Of a stretch of 64,000 nt of DNA, positions 54,651 through 63,488 are shown one piece after another. This stretch comes from Halorarum salinum (lineage in GTDB: Archaea; Halobacteriota; Halobacteria; Halobacteriales; Haloferacaceae). A program made the translations under genes and the position numbers. The number at the start of each line of letters is the position of its first letter. The first letter of the stretch is position 1. Where the stretch lies: positions 3,038,001-3,102,000 of the forward strand of contig NZ_CP058579.1 of assembly GCF_013402875.1 (NCBI RefSeq), given 5' to 3'. The notes under the pieces are model-generated. The model made no database searches and had not been told where the DNA came from. It was given only the letters and a program-made list of their open reading frames with translations.

Positions 54651-54705
54651 CGTCTGGGAGGCGCCATCGCTGTACGACGAACCCGAATTAGGGGCGTGGG
54701 GGTGA
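54651..54705 (+). pseudogene. 3' remnant of a RecA-like gene
   Basis: The frame ENVWEAPSLYDEPELGAWG with its stop matches the end of the gene at 52989, but the preceding 100 bases do not give a continuous RecA-like sequence. It is a truncated copy left after insertion or recombination. Confidence 0.65.
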
Positions 54706-55211
54706 GACTCGGAAAAACAGTACTCAGACGACGGTGTGTAAGGGCGGCCTGACTATGGCGCGGATACACACCAGGTGCGTGCTGGCCGCCCTGAGCAGCC
54801 CGGTAACCAATCGGGTGCTCAGTAGGGGTGTGACGCGGCCACAGGATGAATTCATAATATCAAACAACGTTACTTGTCATACCGTTTTTCTTAATTACGA
54901 GAAGTATCACCCGATTGAGTGGGCAGGTCGTTAGTGACTCCCCGGTCATTCCGGCCTGCCCTCGCCTCTGGCTGGCCTGTTCTCTTCAACATCCTGTATC
55001 ATTTGTGTCGCGTCAGACTCTCGGGAAAAGTGGTGTCCTGCACCCCTCGATTTCGTGTTGACGAGCGTGGATTAGTTCCAGCCGATGGGCTTTACGGGAT
55101 CGGGCACTGGCCGAACTCGGTAGGCCTGCGGACAACTGGTAACGCCGGGTGTCAGGCTGACGCCAGCCGCTGAAGGAACACACTTACCGCCCCGCGGTAT
55201 CTGTTCCCACC
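54706..55211. other. Intergenic region with an AT-rich stretch
   Basis: About 500 bases without a supported gene. An AT-rich part at 54845-54910 stands out from the flanks; short frames on both strands have unlikely composition. It may mark a recombination boundary, since the truncated RecA-like copy lies at its left edge. Confidence 0.5.
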
Positions 55212-55400
55212 ATGTCACGAAGCCCTCTGACCATCGCTGCCATCGGTAGTGCTCTGGTCGTCGGTGTGGCCGCAGCTGTGACGGTGGTCGGTCCCCACGT
55301 CCGCGACGCCCTCGGCGAGTTCCAGTCCGTTCTCCTCGTCTCCGCGGCGATCGTCGGGCTGATAGTTGTCTTCGCGTGGGCCGACGGCGCCAGTCGGTGA
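55212..55400 (+). CDS. Small two-helix membrane protein
   Basis: A 62-residue protein: LTIAAIGSALVVGVAAAVTV and SVLLVSAAIVGLIVVFAWAD are two helices joined by a short loop. Starts MSRSPLTIAAIG. Unknown function; small membrane proteins of this kind are common next to virion genes in haloviruses. Confidence 0.68.
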   Translation: MSRSPLTIAAIGSALVVGVAAAVTVVGPHVRDALGEFQSVLLVSAAIVGLIVVFAWADGASR

Positions 55401-55812
55401 GCGTCGCCACTCCACGCCCGTTCCGACGACGTACTCGCCCGAGGGACGACCAGCAGTGGCAGGGAGTGTGAATCACCCCCAGCGTTTCTCTTAAGGCCGA
55501 ATCAGCACTTCTAACAGATGGGCAGGAGATCCGACGGATGGCCTGCTCGTGCCGGCTAATCGACAGCAGTGGCAGCCAGACCGGCATCCAGTGGCCGCAG
55601 CAGTGAGATGGTCACACAGAAAAGCGGGTGCGGCATTTCACCCGGAGGTTCGTGCAGATCGAGAGGTAATCTCAGTTGGGCGTGGGATGGCCCGCGCCCT
55701 GACGCCCGACCGGGGCTTGAGTCACCCCGGCTGGTCGTTGGGTCGCTCCCTGAGCGAGGATCCTCGATAGTGTATCACGAGGTTTTATCCTCGCGCCTTG
55801 ACGGCGATACCT
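55401..55812. other. Intergenic region, no supported gene
   Basis: About 410 bases. Several frames of 13-30 codons overlap in series (for example one starting at 55518 after a CTCTTAA box) but none is long or acidic enough to support. A TTTTATCC box at about 55783-55790 probably drives the next tiny gene. Confidence 0.5.
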
Positions 55813-55920
55813 ATGTTCAGATACCCCGCGCTCCCGATCGCCATCCCGTGGCTGGTCGCACTCGGTGCGGTTTCGCTGTTCTTCGTCGTCGGTGTCGGGC
55901 TCGTCTTCGTAACTGCGTAG
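55813..55920 (+). CDS. Tiny single-helix membrane protein, 35 residues
   Basis: MFRYPALPIAIPWLVALGAV then FFVVGVGLVFVTA gives one membrane helix. A TTTTATCC element lies about 28 bases upstream of ATG 55813, suggesting a leaderless transcript. Confidence 0.6.
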   Translation: MFRYPALPIAIPWLVALGAVSLFFVVGVGLVFVTA

Positions 55921-56030
55921 TGCTTGTACAGCTACCAGCTCCCGGACCGTCAGAGTTGACCATCGACGCCAAGATGCACTACCGGAGCATCCTCGCCGAC
56001 CACATCGACGAAATCGAGCACTTCGACTAA
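55920..56030 (+). CDS. Possible tiny protein, 36 residues
   Basis: A GTG at 55920 overlaps the previous stop by one base and opens a frame that ends MHYRSILADHIDEIEHFD. The acidic ending fits haloarchaeal proteins; translation coupling is the main support. Confidence 0.4.
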   Translation: MLVQLPAPGPSELTIDAKMHYRSILADHIDEIEHFD

Positions 56031-56070
56031 TGAACAGCAGGCGTGTAGACCTGAAGTCGAGAAGGAGTCA

Positions 56071-56367
56071 CTACCGTGAGGGGCGCTCACCGTCGCGGTA
56101 GACGGCACCGGTGTAGTCCTCGAGATCGCGCAGCCACTCCCCGCGCGGGTCGCCCTCCTCGTCGGACGTCGCCACCCGGTAGAGCGGGCTGTTCCCCGCG
56201 TGGCCGTCCTCGACGATCAGGCCCGAGTCCAGGAGCTCCTCGCGGTACTCGTACCAGCTCTGCCTTGAGCCCAGCCCTGCGCGGTCGACGATCGCCGTCG
56301 GGTCGAGTAGGTTCGACGAGGTTGCTGGAAGAGTATCCGAACTCCAGAGGAGATTACGCAGCGGCAT
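56071..56367 (-). CDS. Winged helix-turn-helix domain protein
   Basis: A 98-residue protein: DPTAIVDRAGLGSRQSWYEY is the recognition-helix part and LLDSGLIVEDGHAGNSPLYR the wing. It starts MPLRNLLWSSDTLPATSSNL. The leftward position before the S-layer-like gene makes it a candidate regulator of late genes. Confidence 0.75.
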   Translation of the reverse strand: MPLRNLLWSSDTLPATSSNLLDPTAIVDRAGLGSRQSWYEYREELLDSGLIVEDGHAGNSPLYRVATSDEEGDPRGEWLRDLEDYTGAVYRDGERPSR

Positions 56368-56688
56368 TGAAATAGGCCTCGAGAGAGAAGGCCCGATTCG
56401 GGCAGTCCAACAGTCAATCGGGTGCCCGCAAGGAAGAGGTCACTGCTTGGGCGTATTAGTGGATATTTCGGCACTTCTTACCACTGATCGACGATGTCCA
56501 GTAGACGGGGACGCCGACCCCTGCCATCTTGTATCCTGCACCGTCCCGTCGTGACGTACGAGAGACGAGACGCTGCCAGCGGGACAGGACGACTGTCGCT
56601 CGCCGGTGAAGCGCGTCGAAAGAATGGGTCCGCAGTTCCGCCGTGAAGCGGAGCGGTGACCGGTTCCGCCGGTCAGTCGTGGTTGGGC
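56368..56688. other. Intergenic region after the S-layer-like gene
   Basis: About 320 bases. The only clear element is the hairpin at 56657-56675; otherwise no gene or promoter is supported. Confidence 0.5.
56657..56675 (-). terminator. Hairpin downstream of the S-layer-like gene
   Basis: TGACCGG at 56657-56663 pairs perfectly with CCGGTCA at 56669-56675 around a five-base loop, 14 bases past the stop at 56689. No T-run follows, so it may end or stabilise the transcript rather than act as a classic terminator. Confidence 0.45.
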
Positions 56689-59241
56689 TTAGTCGCGACG
56701 GACCGCGACGAGCGCGGCGCCGATCAGCGCGATGAGAGCCAGCACGGCCGTGAAGCCGGGCGTGGTCGTCTCGGTCGGCGTGTCGTCGCCACCGTTGCCG
56801 TCGCCTTCGTCAGGCGTGGCGGTGTCGGTCGGCGTGCCGTCGTCCGTCGGCGTGCCGTCGTCCGTCGGCGTGCCGTCGTCCGTCGTGCCGTCGTCCGTGC
56901 CCGGCGTGGACGTGCCGACCGACTCGACGATGTTGCCGTCGGCCTCTTCGAAGGCAGCGAACGTGCCGGTGCCGGTCACCGTGAAGGTGTCGCCGGCAGC
57001 GTTGTCGCTGAGATCGAAGCCAGTGGCCTCGAGCGTGCCGTCAGCCTGCACAGTCGCGGTGATCGTCTCGATGAACCGCGGCTCGGTGTTGTCACCCGAG
57101 CGGATGCGCACGTTGACCTCGCTGCCGGGGGCGATGTTCGTCTCGCCCTCGATGGACACGTTCTCGGACGCCGTCACGTTGGTCGGGTCGTCGAACGAGC
57201 CCTCAGCAGCCTCGTAGTCGAACGTCGCGTTCACCGATTCGTTCTGAGACGAGTCCGTCGAGAGACCGTTCTCGACGTCGTCATCGTCCTCGTCAAGTTC
57301 GAGCAGGCGAGCGTCCCCGATGGATAGCACAGCCTCGAACGCGTCACCGTCCTCGAACTGGTCGGTTGAGGACGAGTCGAAGACGATGTAGTAGACGTTC
57401 TCGTCACTGTCGGAGACGACCGACAGCGAGTCGGAGGTCACGTCGATCTCCTTGGGATCCTGGTTGTTTCCAGTGCTCGCTTCGGTCTGCTCGATGCTCA
57501 GCGTGACGTTGCCGTTATCGGTTGCGGTTGTGAGCTGCTCGCTTGCAGAGTCTGCACCCGTGGCGTCAAGGAGGCCCTCGAGCCCGGAGGCGGAGACCTG
57601 GAAGACGAGCTGGTCGGCTCCGTCGTCGGAGCCAGCGACCATGTCAGTCTCGGTGAGGCCGTCGTTGGAGACGGCGTCATCGACGGCGCTGACCTGATCC
57701 TCGGCGTCCTCGTCCTGGATCTCCTCGATGGTGTCGCTGGACGCGCGCCAGAGGTTCATCTCGTCGGTCGAGCGCTCCTCGAGGATGAGCGTACTGAGGT
57801 CGTCCTCGTTGCTGAGCGCGGTGCTCGCGTCACCCTCGGTAATCGGCGAGGTGCTGACCGAGATGTCATACTCGCCCGAGTCGAGCAGGTCGTCCAGATT
57901 CTGCTGTTCGCTGTCGAAGTTCTCGAGCGTGGCAGTGTCGTCGTCACCTTCCGCGGAGACGACGTCGGATGCCGAGTAGTCGCTACCGGTGGACATACCG
58001 GCGAGGTAGGTGTTGAACAGGACGGTCACTTCGCCGTCGTCGTCACCATCCTCGACGGAGATGTTCGCCTGGTAGCTGTCGTCCTCGTAGTTACCGATGA
58101 CGACGGTACCCTGGTCGGTTTCCGTCAGTTCCACGGTGATCGCAGCGATGTCACCCTGCTGGTCGGTGACCGAGTCGTTCGCGACTGCGATGTCTTCGTC
58201 ACCCGCTTCCTCGACCTGGACCTCGTCGGTCTCGACCGAGACGCCGGTGTCGTCGTGCGTCACTTCGACCGTGTAGTTGCCCGTGGTTTCGGGCGCGGGA
58301 ATCGAGATGTCCGCGTCACCGCTCCCGGTGAAGGTGCCGGTGACTTCAGTGCCGTCGACTTCGTCACCGTCGGAGTCGAGGAGCACTGCCGTGTAGGCGC
58401 CCTGCGGGTCGTTCGACTCGGCGGAGACTTCGATTGGCTCGTCAGTCTGGACTGTGGAGTCGACGAGCTCGGCCGAGAGACCGAGGTCCCGCGTCTGGAG
58501 CGTGATGTCAGCACCGGATGCCGACTCGCCAGCAAAGGCGACCTTGTAGTCCTCACCAGCTTCGAGGTCGCTGGTGTCGTAGGTGATCCGGTCGCCCGGA
58601 GCCGTGTGCAGCGTGTCTACAGGGGTGAAATCGTCCGTGTCGTCGACACGGAAAATCTCGATACGCTCCTCTTCACCTGACGTCACGAGGGTGACGGATT
58701 CACCAACTTGGATGGTCTCGGTCGTCGCGGTTCCATCCGTGATCGGGTTGTCGGTTTCCTCGAAGAGCTTGTACTCGACTTCGACTTCCTCGCCAGACTC
58801 CGAGTCGGAGATGACGTGGGTGACGCGGCTGTCGGTGCTCGCGTCAGTCGTGTCGAGAGAGAGCGTGACGGTGACCGTACCTGTGTCACCTGCACTGCCA
58901 GTAACGTCGGCAGTGATCTCACCGTTGTCAACCTCGTGGGAGCCACCCTCGACAGGGCCACCAGAGAAGCTTGCATCGGTGATCTCGACATCATTGTTGA
59001 GCGTCTCACTCACATCGATTGTAACCGTTTCATCGCCTGATTCTACAGTATAGTCGAATGAGAACGTTTGAGAGTCGTCCCCATCCTCACCGATATCGAT
59101 CGATCGCTGATCCATATCGATTTGGCCATTACCGGCCGCCGCAGCAGCCGATCCTGCGAACGCCACGGACCCAGCGAAGACGCTGAAGACCATGAGCGCT
59201 GTCAGGAACAGCGCGCGGATCTTGTTGGTTGTGTTTGTCAT
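56689..59241 (-). CDS. S-layer-like surface glycoprotein with PGF-CTERM anchor
   Basis: An 850-residue secreted protein. It starts MTNTTNKIRALFLTALMVFS, an S-layer-type Sec signal ending near AAAAA (residue 35). The ectodomain is acidic beta-rich sequence (FSFDYTVESGDETVTIDVSE, YTAVLLDSDGDEVDGTEVTG) with many NxT/S sequons and no cysteines. A Thr/Asp repeat linker (TPTDDG units) precedes the C-terminal PGFTAVLALIALIGAALVAV and RRD, the PGF-CTERM signal for archaeosortase lipid anchoring. S-layer glycoproteins form the haloarchaeal cell wall. It is in the element beside tail genes, which is unusual. Confidence 0.85.
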   Translation of the reverse strand: MTNTTNKIRALFLTALMVFSVFAGSVAFAGSAAAAAGNGQIDMDQRSIDIGEDGDDSQTFSFDYTVESGDETVTIDVSETLNNDVEITDASFSGGPVEGGSHEVDNGEITADVTGSAGDTGTVTVTLSLDTTDASTDSRVTHVISDSESGEEVEVEYKLFEETDNPITDGTATTETIQVGESVTLVTSGEEERIEIFRVDDTDDFTPVDTLHTAPGDRITYDTSDLEAGEDYKVAFAGESASGADITLQTRDLGLSAELVDSTVQTDEPIEVSAESNDPQGAYTAVLLDSDGDEVDGTEVTGTFTGSGDADISIPAPETTGNYTVEVTHDDTGVSVETDEVQVEEAGDEDIAVANDSVTDQQGDIAAITVELTETDQGTVVIGNYEDDSYQANISVEDGDDDGEVTVLFNTYLAGMSTGSDYSASDVVSAEGDDDTATLENFDSEQQNLDDLLDSGEYDISVSTSPITEGDASTALSNEDDLSTLILEERSTDEMNLWRASSDTIEEIQDEDAEDQVSAVDDAVSNDGLTETDMVAGSDDGADQLVFQVSASGLEGLLDATGADSASEQLTTATDNGNVTLSIEQTEASTGNNQDPKEIDVTSDSLSVVSDSDENVYYIVFDSSSTDQFEDGDAFEAVLSIGDARLLELDEDDDDVENGLSTDSSQNESVNATFDYEAAEGSFDDPTNVTASENVSIEGETNIAPGSEVNVRIRSGDNTEPRFIETITATVQADGTLEATGFDLSDNAAGDTFTVTGTGTFAAFEEADGNIVESVGTSTPGTDDGTTDDGTPTDDGTPTDDGTPTDTATPDEGDGNGGDDTPTETTTPGFTAVLALIALIGAALVAVRRD
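56831..56884 (-). repeat. Three tandem 18-bp repeats in the S-layer-like gene
   Basis: GGCGTGCCGTCGTCCGTC occurs three times without interruption on the plus strand, encoding TDDGTP units of the stalk before the membrane anchor. The number of units can change by slippage. Confidence 0.85.
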
Positions 59242-59510
59242 GATTGTCTGGTTTCGGTTGGCGACGTTTACGTTCGCCCGTGCCTCCGATCGCCCGCGAG
59301 GCGGACTCGGTCTGGGATACTTGCGTGAGTCACCGTCGGGTAGGGGTAGCAGAGACAAGACAGACCTCCGGTATATGCTTTCTGGTGAAGTAGGGGGGTG
59401 TGAACGCTAGACACGCGGCGTCAGACGCCGTATTCCGGCCGAATCGGTCACTTCAGGTCTGGCCCGATAAGATGGCCATACGCTCGCAGTTCCATCGAGT
59501 AATGGGAGCA
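59242..59510. promoter_or_regulatory. Leader and promoter region of the S-layer-like gene
   Basis: About 270 bases between two leftward genes. A CATATACC element near 59371-59378 on the minus strand lies about 135 bases before the ATG, consistent with a long untranslated leader as known for haloarchaeal S-layer genes. No coding signal was seen. Confidence 0.45.
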
Positions 59511-60152
59511 TTAGCCGGCGGCTGACTCCGATTTCCTGACAGCTAGCATCCCGTCCACGGAGACGGGCTGACAGGGGAAGTCGGGATTCTGGCGGAAGAA
59601 GTCGAGCACCTGCCGCACGTCTCCCTCGAGGTCGGTTTCCTTGAGGTCGGCCTCGGTAATGACCGGTCCTCCCTCCGCAAACACGTCCTTGAGGGACACG
59701 TCCGCTGGGACGAATGCGGTACCGAGATTGTTCTTCGCATATCGGCGGTCAGCGTGATTCTCGAATCTCTGTTGGTCGATAATCCATACTGACCCGTCCG
59801 AGCGAGTTTCGTGGACGACCGTTTCGTACTTCTCAAGCACGCGCTCACCGAGTTCGTGGAGGATCCAGTCATAGACAGGCCGATCCAGGCTGGTCTGGAG
59901 GATGTTCCGTTTCGAAAAGTCGACCGCGTCGAGCAGGGTACTGTTCTCCTCGACGAACACCGCTGCAGCCGCTTGTTCGTCCCCTTCGAGGTAATAGACG
60001 TCGTTGAACGGCCCTGTAAGATTGCTTTGTGTGAGGCCCTGGGTCCCCCGAACGTCGATTTTCCGAAGCAGCTGCCGTTCCTTGTTGTTCAACCGCCCAA
60101 TGTTGATATCCATCCGCGGGCGTTCTTTGAGTTGTTCGAACTGGCGCGTCAT
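59511..60152 (-). CDS. Unknown protein between tail and S-layer-like genes
   Basis: A 213-residue mixed alpha/beta protein from ATG 60152, starting MTRQFEQLKERPRMDINIGR. Notable segments are NNKERQLLRKIDVRGTQGLT, FVEENSTLLDAVDFSKRNIL and SVWIIDQQRFENHADRRYAK. It has no signal peptide or membrane helix and no motif I recognise. It starts 102 bases downstream of the large tail gene and probably belongs to the virion or late module. Confidence 0.65.
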   Translation of the reverse strand: MTRQFEQLKERPRMDINIGRLNNKERQLLRKIDVRGTQGLTQSNLTGPFNDVYYLEGDEQAAAAVFVEENSTLLDAVDFSKRNILQTSLDRPVYDWILHELGERVLEKYETVVHETRSDGSVWIIDQQRFENHADRRYAKNNLGTAFVPADVSLKDVFAEGGPVITEADLKETDLEGDVRQVLDFFRQNPDFPCQPVSVDGMLAVRKSESAAG

Positions 60153-60253
60153 TGTCAATTGTCGTGAGTGGAGGACACGTACGAATAAGAACTCCTATGA
60201 TACTGCTCAAGCCGGTCGAGCCACAGCTCGACCGCGCGATCGCTCAGCTGACA

Positions 60254-63200
60254 TCACAGCGCCCGCTTTGTGGTTCTGACCTCGGTTTCGATGCTCCTGA
60301 TCGCCCGCGCGAGCGACTGCCGTCCCTCGAAGTCGAGCGACATCGTCCCCCATTCGAATGTTGCGCTTTTCAAGACGTATGCAGGGTTGTCTCTTGGGTC
60401 TAATTTTCTAAATTCGTCCACCTCGTACGCGTATCCTGGTTGGACGAACTGTGAGGAGATGGTGAGCGAGCCCGTGACGGTGTCCTTTGAGACGCCCTCG
60501 GCCAGCTGCGTCCGCGCGATCGACTCCAGTTCGGCCTCTGTCTCGGCGTCTGGACGGAACTCGGCCGGACCTTCAACGACGCCCACGCGATCTTGCTCGG
60601 TCTCCGACGAGGCAGTTGCCTGGAGGCGCTCGCCGTTGTCGTCCTCGGGCCCGAACACGGTGATCTCGTTGTAGTAGCCCTCACTGGTGTCCACGGGGTC
60701 GGCATTCTCGACAGTCCAGTCAACGTCGAGCACCTCGTCGCCGGGGGCGAATGCCTTCAGCGCGAGCCCGTCCTCGCGGTAGTCGGGGACGAAGACGAGC
60801 CCTGAGTCGTCGGCGATCGAGTCAGCGATCTCGTACGGGCTCCCCGTGAACGTTTGGTCGTCGATGACGCGCAGCGCGTTCGTCGTAATCTGGAGTTCCC
60901 ACGCTGACAGCGTCTGCGGCTCGTACCCCAGCCGCGGTGTGGCGTCGCGAGGGCCATTCGGCTCGTAGCCATCGAGTGTGACGCGCCCCCGGATCTCCGA
61001 GCCGAAGGTCTCTGCCGCCGCGAAGTCAGCGGTCACGGCAGCGGTGTTCTCCTCGGTGCCGTCGTTCGGGAGCCAGGTATCGCCACCGTCGTTGGACGCC
61101 TGGAGGCGCTGGCCGTTATCCGTGTTCGTCAGGTCGGCGTCGATGTCGGCCTCCACGATGTTGAACGACTGGGAGAACGGCTCCGCCTCCAGCGTCACTG
61201 GCCGGTAGTGCTCTGGACCGTCGAGGTAGCCGTCCACGAGGTCGTCGGGCAGGCTGTACGAGAACCGGCCGTCCAGGGGCGCCACCACGTCGAACGTGAA
61301 CGCGTCGGCGTCCGAGCTGGGCGCGTCAACCACCTCCAGACGAAGGGTGTGCACGCCAGGCTCGAGGTCGTCCTGGATCTCCCACCCGGAGAAGTCCGAG
61401 TCCCGGTCCTGCCATACGAATGGGCCCGCCGTGACGCCGACCGGACCGACGACGTCGCTGTCGATCGATGCTTCGATTTCGGGGGTGCTGCTGCCGGCGT
61501 CGAGATTGCGTGTGCGGACGTAAAGTACGAGCTCGTCGACCGGGATGCGGTGATAGTTCTCGAAGTCCCACTCAGCGTAGTTGCCCACTTCCGAGATGAG
61601 CGTCAGGGACTCGCCGCCCGAGGCGTCCGAGAACGACTGGATCGAGGCGCCACTGTCCCGATCGGCGTCCTCGCCCTCCCTCGTCCAGGCGACCTGGAGC
61701 GGGGCCACGCCGCTGTCGACAGTGGCGGCGATATCGTCGCCGTCGAGTGCGCTGGCGAAGAGTCCCTCGAGCCCGGTGTCGTCCTCGGCGTCCTGGACGG
61801 GGAAGTCCTCGTCGACGATGTTCTCGCTCGGAGGTGTGACGTCGACGTTCCACTCGTTGAGGTGCTCGTCGGCGAAGCGCTGGAACGCTTCATACCCCGG
61901 CTCGCTCTGCACGCTGAAGGCCTGTCCGCCGCCCTTCAGGTGTTGGATGATGCCGAAACCTTCCATCTTCGCGGCGACGTCGCCGCTCCCGCCATCGGGA
62001 TGATAGCGTGTGAACGGGCCCCGCATCCAGAGATCGCCGTTATAGTAGATGTACGCCTCCGCCCGGAGCCACTCACGGAGGACGTCGTTCGGGCTAATAT
62101 CGATCGTCCACCGACCGACGGCGGACGTCTCGGGTTCGAGGCGGGGGCGTGACTCGTCGATGACGCTATACGGGATCGTCGCTCGCTCTCCTGTGCCGGC
62201 CTTGAGGACGACGTACCAGCCCTCATTGGGGACGGCGAGTTCCGTGGTAGTGGAGACGGTGCCCGACTCCGCGCTCGTATGCTCGGTGAACGGTTCGACG
62301 TAGTATTCGTAGTCACGGTTGGGTCGGACCGTGTCGTCCGTGAACTGGACCGGGCCAGTCCCATCGGTCGGGTCGATGGTGTCGATGACCTCCCACTCGC
62401 CGAAGCCGGTGTCCCGCAGCGGGTCGAGTTCCTCTCTGCGCCACACCCACGTCCCATCTTCGTTGTCGGCGTTGTCGTTGTGCTCGAGGGCGACGCTGGT
62501 CGCCGTCGTCGCCGTGATCGACAGGTTCGTTGCACCGGGGAATTTCGTGATGATCGCGACGGGAGCGGTCCAGTTGCCGGTGACATGTTCGGTTTCGGTT
62601 CGGGCGCGGTACTCTAACTCCTCGCCGTCTTCCAACCCCTCGAACGTGAGCGTGAGCGTGTCGTTCGCGACGACTTGCTCTGCCCAGCCCGTGGCGGTGT
62701 CGTCCCACGCATCCTCCCCGGTCTCACGCTGCTGGACGCGGACGTCGCCGTAGTTCGAGACGGTGCTCTCGCGGTCGAGTGTGACCTCGTCCTCGACGCC
62801 GTTCAGGAGGGTAGGCGCGTCTTCGTCTGGAAGGAACGCTGTCTGCGCGGCCTGCTCGCCATCTGTCTGCGTGTGGTCAGTGATACGGCGAGCCGTGTAG
62901 TGATACTCCTCGCCGTCAAGGATGGCCTCGCTGTCCGTGTACTCTCCCGTGTCTGAATCGAGGTCTGTAGCGACCGCACTCCCGAGCGAACCATCAGTGG
63001 AGCGGTAGATGTCGATACCGCCGTCGGTAGAGTCGTCCAGAGCGTCCAGCGAGAGTGTCAGTTCCCCCCGAACCCCGTTGCCGATGTCTGTTATCTCGGT
63101 GGCCGGGAGGACCGTCGTCGCGTCGACTTCTGCCGAGAGCGGGCCGTCACTACGGTCGTTCCGGCCGCGGACCCGGAAGTAGTACCGCTCTCCGTCCTCA

Positions 63201-63460
63201 AGCCCGCTGACGGTCGTGGACGTGGTGGGTGTCGTTGCGACCTCTGAGTAGTCGGTAGCGTCGGCCCCGCTCGCCTCGGCTTGAAGGATGACGTACTCGT
63301 CGGTACTCCCAGCAGCGTCCCACGAGAGGTCTACCTCGTCCCCGGTAGCTGACTCGACGCCGACACCTTCGACCCTCCGAGGGAGCGGTAGCCCGTAGGC
63401 GGACCCGTTCTCCCCGCCGTAAGACGCACCGTCACCGGAGCCGCCGTAGGCGAAACTCAT
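60254..63460 (-). CDS. Large virion tail-like protein with fibronectin III domains
   Basis: A 1068-residue protein. The first 28 residues are Gly/Ser/Tyr-rich (FAYGGSGDGASYGGENGSAY). About residues 28-415 hold four fibronectin type III-like domains (VDLSWDAAGSTDEYVILQAE, TTVSGLEDGERYYFRVRGRN, LEDGEELEYRARTETEHVTG, PNRDYEYYVEPFTEHTSAES). The C-terminal 650 residues include a region starting GWYVVLKAGTGERATIPYSV and ending in a basic stretch EVRTTKRAL, which resembles tail hub or baseplate proteins. It probably forms part of the tail tip or fibre that contacts the host surface. Confidence 0.8.
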   Translation of the reverse strand: MSFAYGGSGDGASYGGENGSAYGLPLPRRVEGVGVESATGDEVDLSWDAAGSTDEYVILQAEASGADATDYSEVATTPTTSTTVSGLEDGERYYFRVRGRNDRSDGPLSAEVDATTVLPATEITDIGNGVRGELTLSLDALDDSTDGGIDIYRSTDGSLGSAVATDLDSDTGEYTDSEAILDGEEYHYTARRITDHTQTDGEQAAQTAFLPDEDAPTLLNGVEDEVTLDRESTVSNYGDVRVQQRETGEDAWDDTATGWAEQVVANDTLTLTFEGLEDGEELEYRARTETEHVTGNWTAPVAIITKFPGATNLSITATTATSVALEHNDNADNEDGTWVWRREELDPLRDTGFGEWEVIDTIDPTDGTGPVQFTDDTVRPNRDYEYYVEPFTEHTSAESGTVSTTTELAVPNEGWYVVLKAGTGERATIPYSVIDESRPRLEPETSAVGRWTIDISPNDVLREWLRAEAYIYYNGDLWMRGPFTRYHPDGGSGDVAAKMEGFGIIQHLKGGGQAFSVQSEPGYEAFQRFADEHLNEWNVDVTPPSENIVDEDFPVQDAEDDTGLEGLFASALDGDDIAATVDSGVAPLQVAWTREGEDADRDSGASIQSFSDASGGESLTLISEVGNYAEWDFENYHRIPVDELVLYVRTRNLDAGSSTPEIEASIDSDVVGPVGVTAGPFVWQDRDSDFSGWEIQDDLEPGVHTLRLEVVDAPSSDADAFTFDVVAPLDGRFSYSLPDDLVDGYLDGPEHYRPVTLEAEPFSQSFNIVEADIDADLTNTDNGQRLQASNDGGDTWLPNDGTEENTAAVTADFAAAETFGSEIRGRVTLDGYEPNGPRDATPRLGYEPQTLSAWELQITTNALRVIDDQTFTGSPYEIADSIADDSGLVFVPDYREDGLALKAFAPGDEVLDVDWTVENADPVDTSEGYYNEITVFGPEDDNGERLQATASSETEQDRVGVVEGPAEFRPDAETEAELESIARTQLAEGVSKDTVTGSLTISSQFVQPGYAYEVDEFRKLDPRDNPAYVLKSATFEWGTMSLDFEGRQSLARAIRSIETEVRTTKRAL

Positions 63461-63488
63461 GCTCCCCCATAGTGTATCTCCAGCATGG

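Larger units (their letters stand above)
53621..54705 (+). repeat. Repeat of the RecA-like gene 3' end flanking the hydrolase gene
   Basis: Positions 53621-53675 (end of the RecA-like gene, EAPGLYEEPGLGAWG and stop) match 54651-54705 at 46 of 55 bases (VWEAPSLYDEPELGAWG and stop). The second copy keeps frame and stop but its upstream part is disrupted. The two copies bracket the isochorismatase-like gene. Confidence 0.8.

Noticed and set aside
54734-54934. Possible 66-codon gene
   Set aside because: Basic and cysteine/histidine-rich with no acidic bias and no start signal; the AT-rich end lies in a likely recombination boundary.
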